Shown here: in pieces, positions 5,219 through 5,559 of the stretch
Layout: each line of letters starts with the position of its first letter
How positions within the stretch are numbered: the stretch's first letter is position 1
Source: Dethiobacter sp.
GTDB lineage: Bacteria; Bacillota; Dethiobacteria; DTU022
NCBI GenBank assembly: GCA_018333405.1
Contig: JAGXSR010000038.1
Location: 1-5,559 of the forward strand
Length of the DNA: 5,559 nucleotides
Direction of reading: 5' to 3'
The notes under the pieces: model-generated
The model's database searches: none
Told to the model about the DNA's origin: nothing
Seen by the model: the letters and a program-made list of their open reading frames with translations, nothing else
Translations under genes and position numbers: made by a program

Positions 5219-5559
5219 TTATTTTAGCAATGACCGTACTATTTCCAGATTTACACGATCCCAATCGGAGCCGATATCCGGAGTCTCCAGAATAAACGGG
5301 AAACCACCCGGCCAGTTTTGGTTAAGAAGAGTCTTGAAGCCTTCAGGATTGATTGCGCCATGGCCGATATGCTCATGACGGTCTACCCGGGATCCCCGCT
5401 TCGCTTTCGAATCATTGATATGAATCGCCAGAAGGTGTTTTAAGCCGATAGTTTTATCGAATTGTTCCAGCATTCCAGTTATACCGTCTTTGCTGCCACA
5501 GTCATAACCGGCAGCCCAGCCGTGGGCCGTATCAAAACAGACTCCAAGCGTGCCCGCAG
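5219..5559 (-). CDS. nfo: Endonuclease IV (AP endonuclease), C-terminal part, cut by window edge
   Basis: The reading frame stays open to the window edge, so only the last 112 residues are present and the start lies beyond 5559; the internal ATG at 5473 is not the start. Endonuclease IV cleaves DNA at abasic sites in base-excision repair and binds three zinc ions. Visible ligand motifs, numbered within this fragment, are CFDTAHGWAAGYD (Asp9, His12, matching E. coli Asp179 and His182), AIHINDSK (His46), GSRVDRHEHIGHG (Asp59, His61) and FILETP (Glu91). All the expected C-terminal metal ligands are therefore kept. The product ends RSLLK at TAA 5221-5219. It converges on the cysteine-rich protein gene across a 106-bp gap in which I find no convincing terminator. 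Confidence 0.95.
   Translation of the reverse strand, partial: AGTLGVCFDTAHGWAAGYDCGSKDGITGMLEQFDKTIGLKHLLAIHINDSKAKRGSRVDRHEHIGHGAINPEGFKTLLNQNWPGGFPFILETPDIGSDWDRVNLEIVRSLLK

Noticed and set aside
5163..5378. 71-codon plus-strand open frame
   Set aside because: Most of it is antisense to conserved endonuclease IV sequence. The AGGAGG at 5180-5185 falls inside the frame rather than before its start, and no ATG follows it closely.

Overview
This 5.6-kb window looks like a chromosomal segment of a Gram-positive Clostridia-type bacterium, possibly of the Peptococcaceae/Desulfotomaculum-Pelotomaculum kind. This placement is inferred from strong GGAGG ribosome binding sites, a lipoprotein-type solute-binding protein, a PucR-family regulator, a small CxC/CxxC protein of a type I recall from such Firmicutes, and sigma-A-like promoters. 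No rRNA, tRNA, CRISPR array or transposase gene is visible.

Layout: positions 1-120 hold a short repeat element (a 31-bp unit twice in direct orientation, plus a 12-bp piece inverted between them). Three genes follow on the minus strand. Read in the direction of transcription (high to low coordinates) they are a beta-decarboxylating dehydrogenase of the isocitrate/isopropylmalate dehydrogenase family (4452-3400), a PucR-type transcriptional regulator (3336-1678) and a lipoprotein substrate-binding protein of a branched-chain amino acid/amide-type ABC transporter (1398-127). The 279-bp gap before the binding-protein gene contains a promoter candidate, an inverted repeat and a possible 16-codon leader ORF. 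On the plus strand, 4714-5112 encodes a small cysteine-rich helical protein behind a consensus TTGACA/TATAAT promoter. It converges on the 3' part of an endonuclease IV gene (minus strand, cut by the window edge at 5559).

A plausible reading is that the PucR protein senses a nitrogen- or carbon-containing metabolite and controls uptake (the binding protein) and oxidation (the dehydrogenase). All three upstream regions carry dyad-symmetric sequences, and two of them share the ten-base core TACAATAAAT. This is inference. The substrate of neither the binding protein nor the dehydrogenase can be read from the sequence alone. The most unusual points are the possible leader peptide, the shared dyad elements, the dehydrogenase's combination of a LeuB-like substrate motif with a Lys-Tyr cofactor motif, and the uncharacterised cysteine-rich protein.
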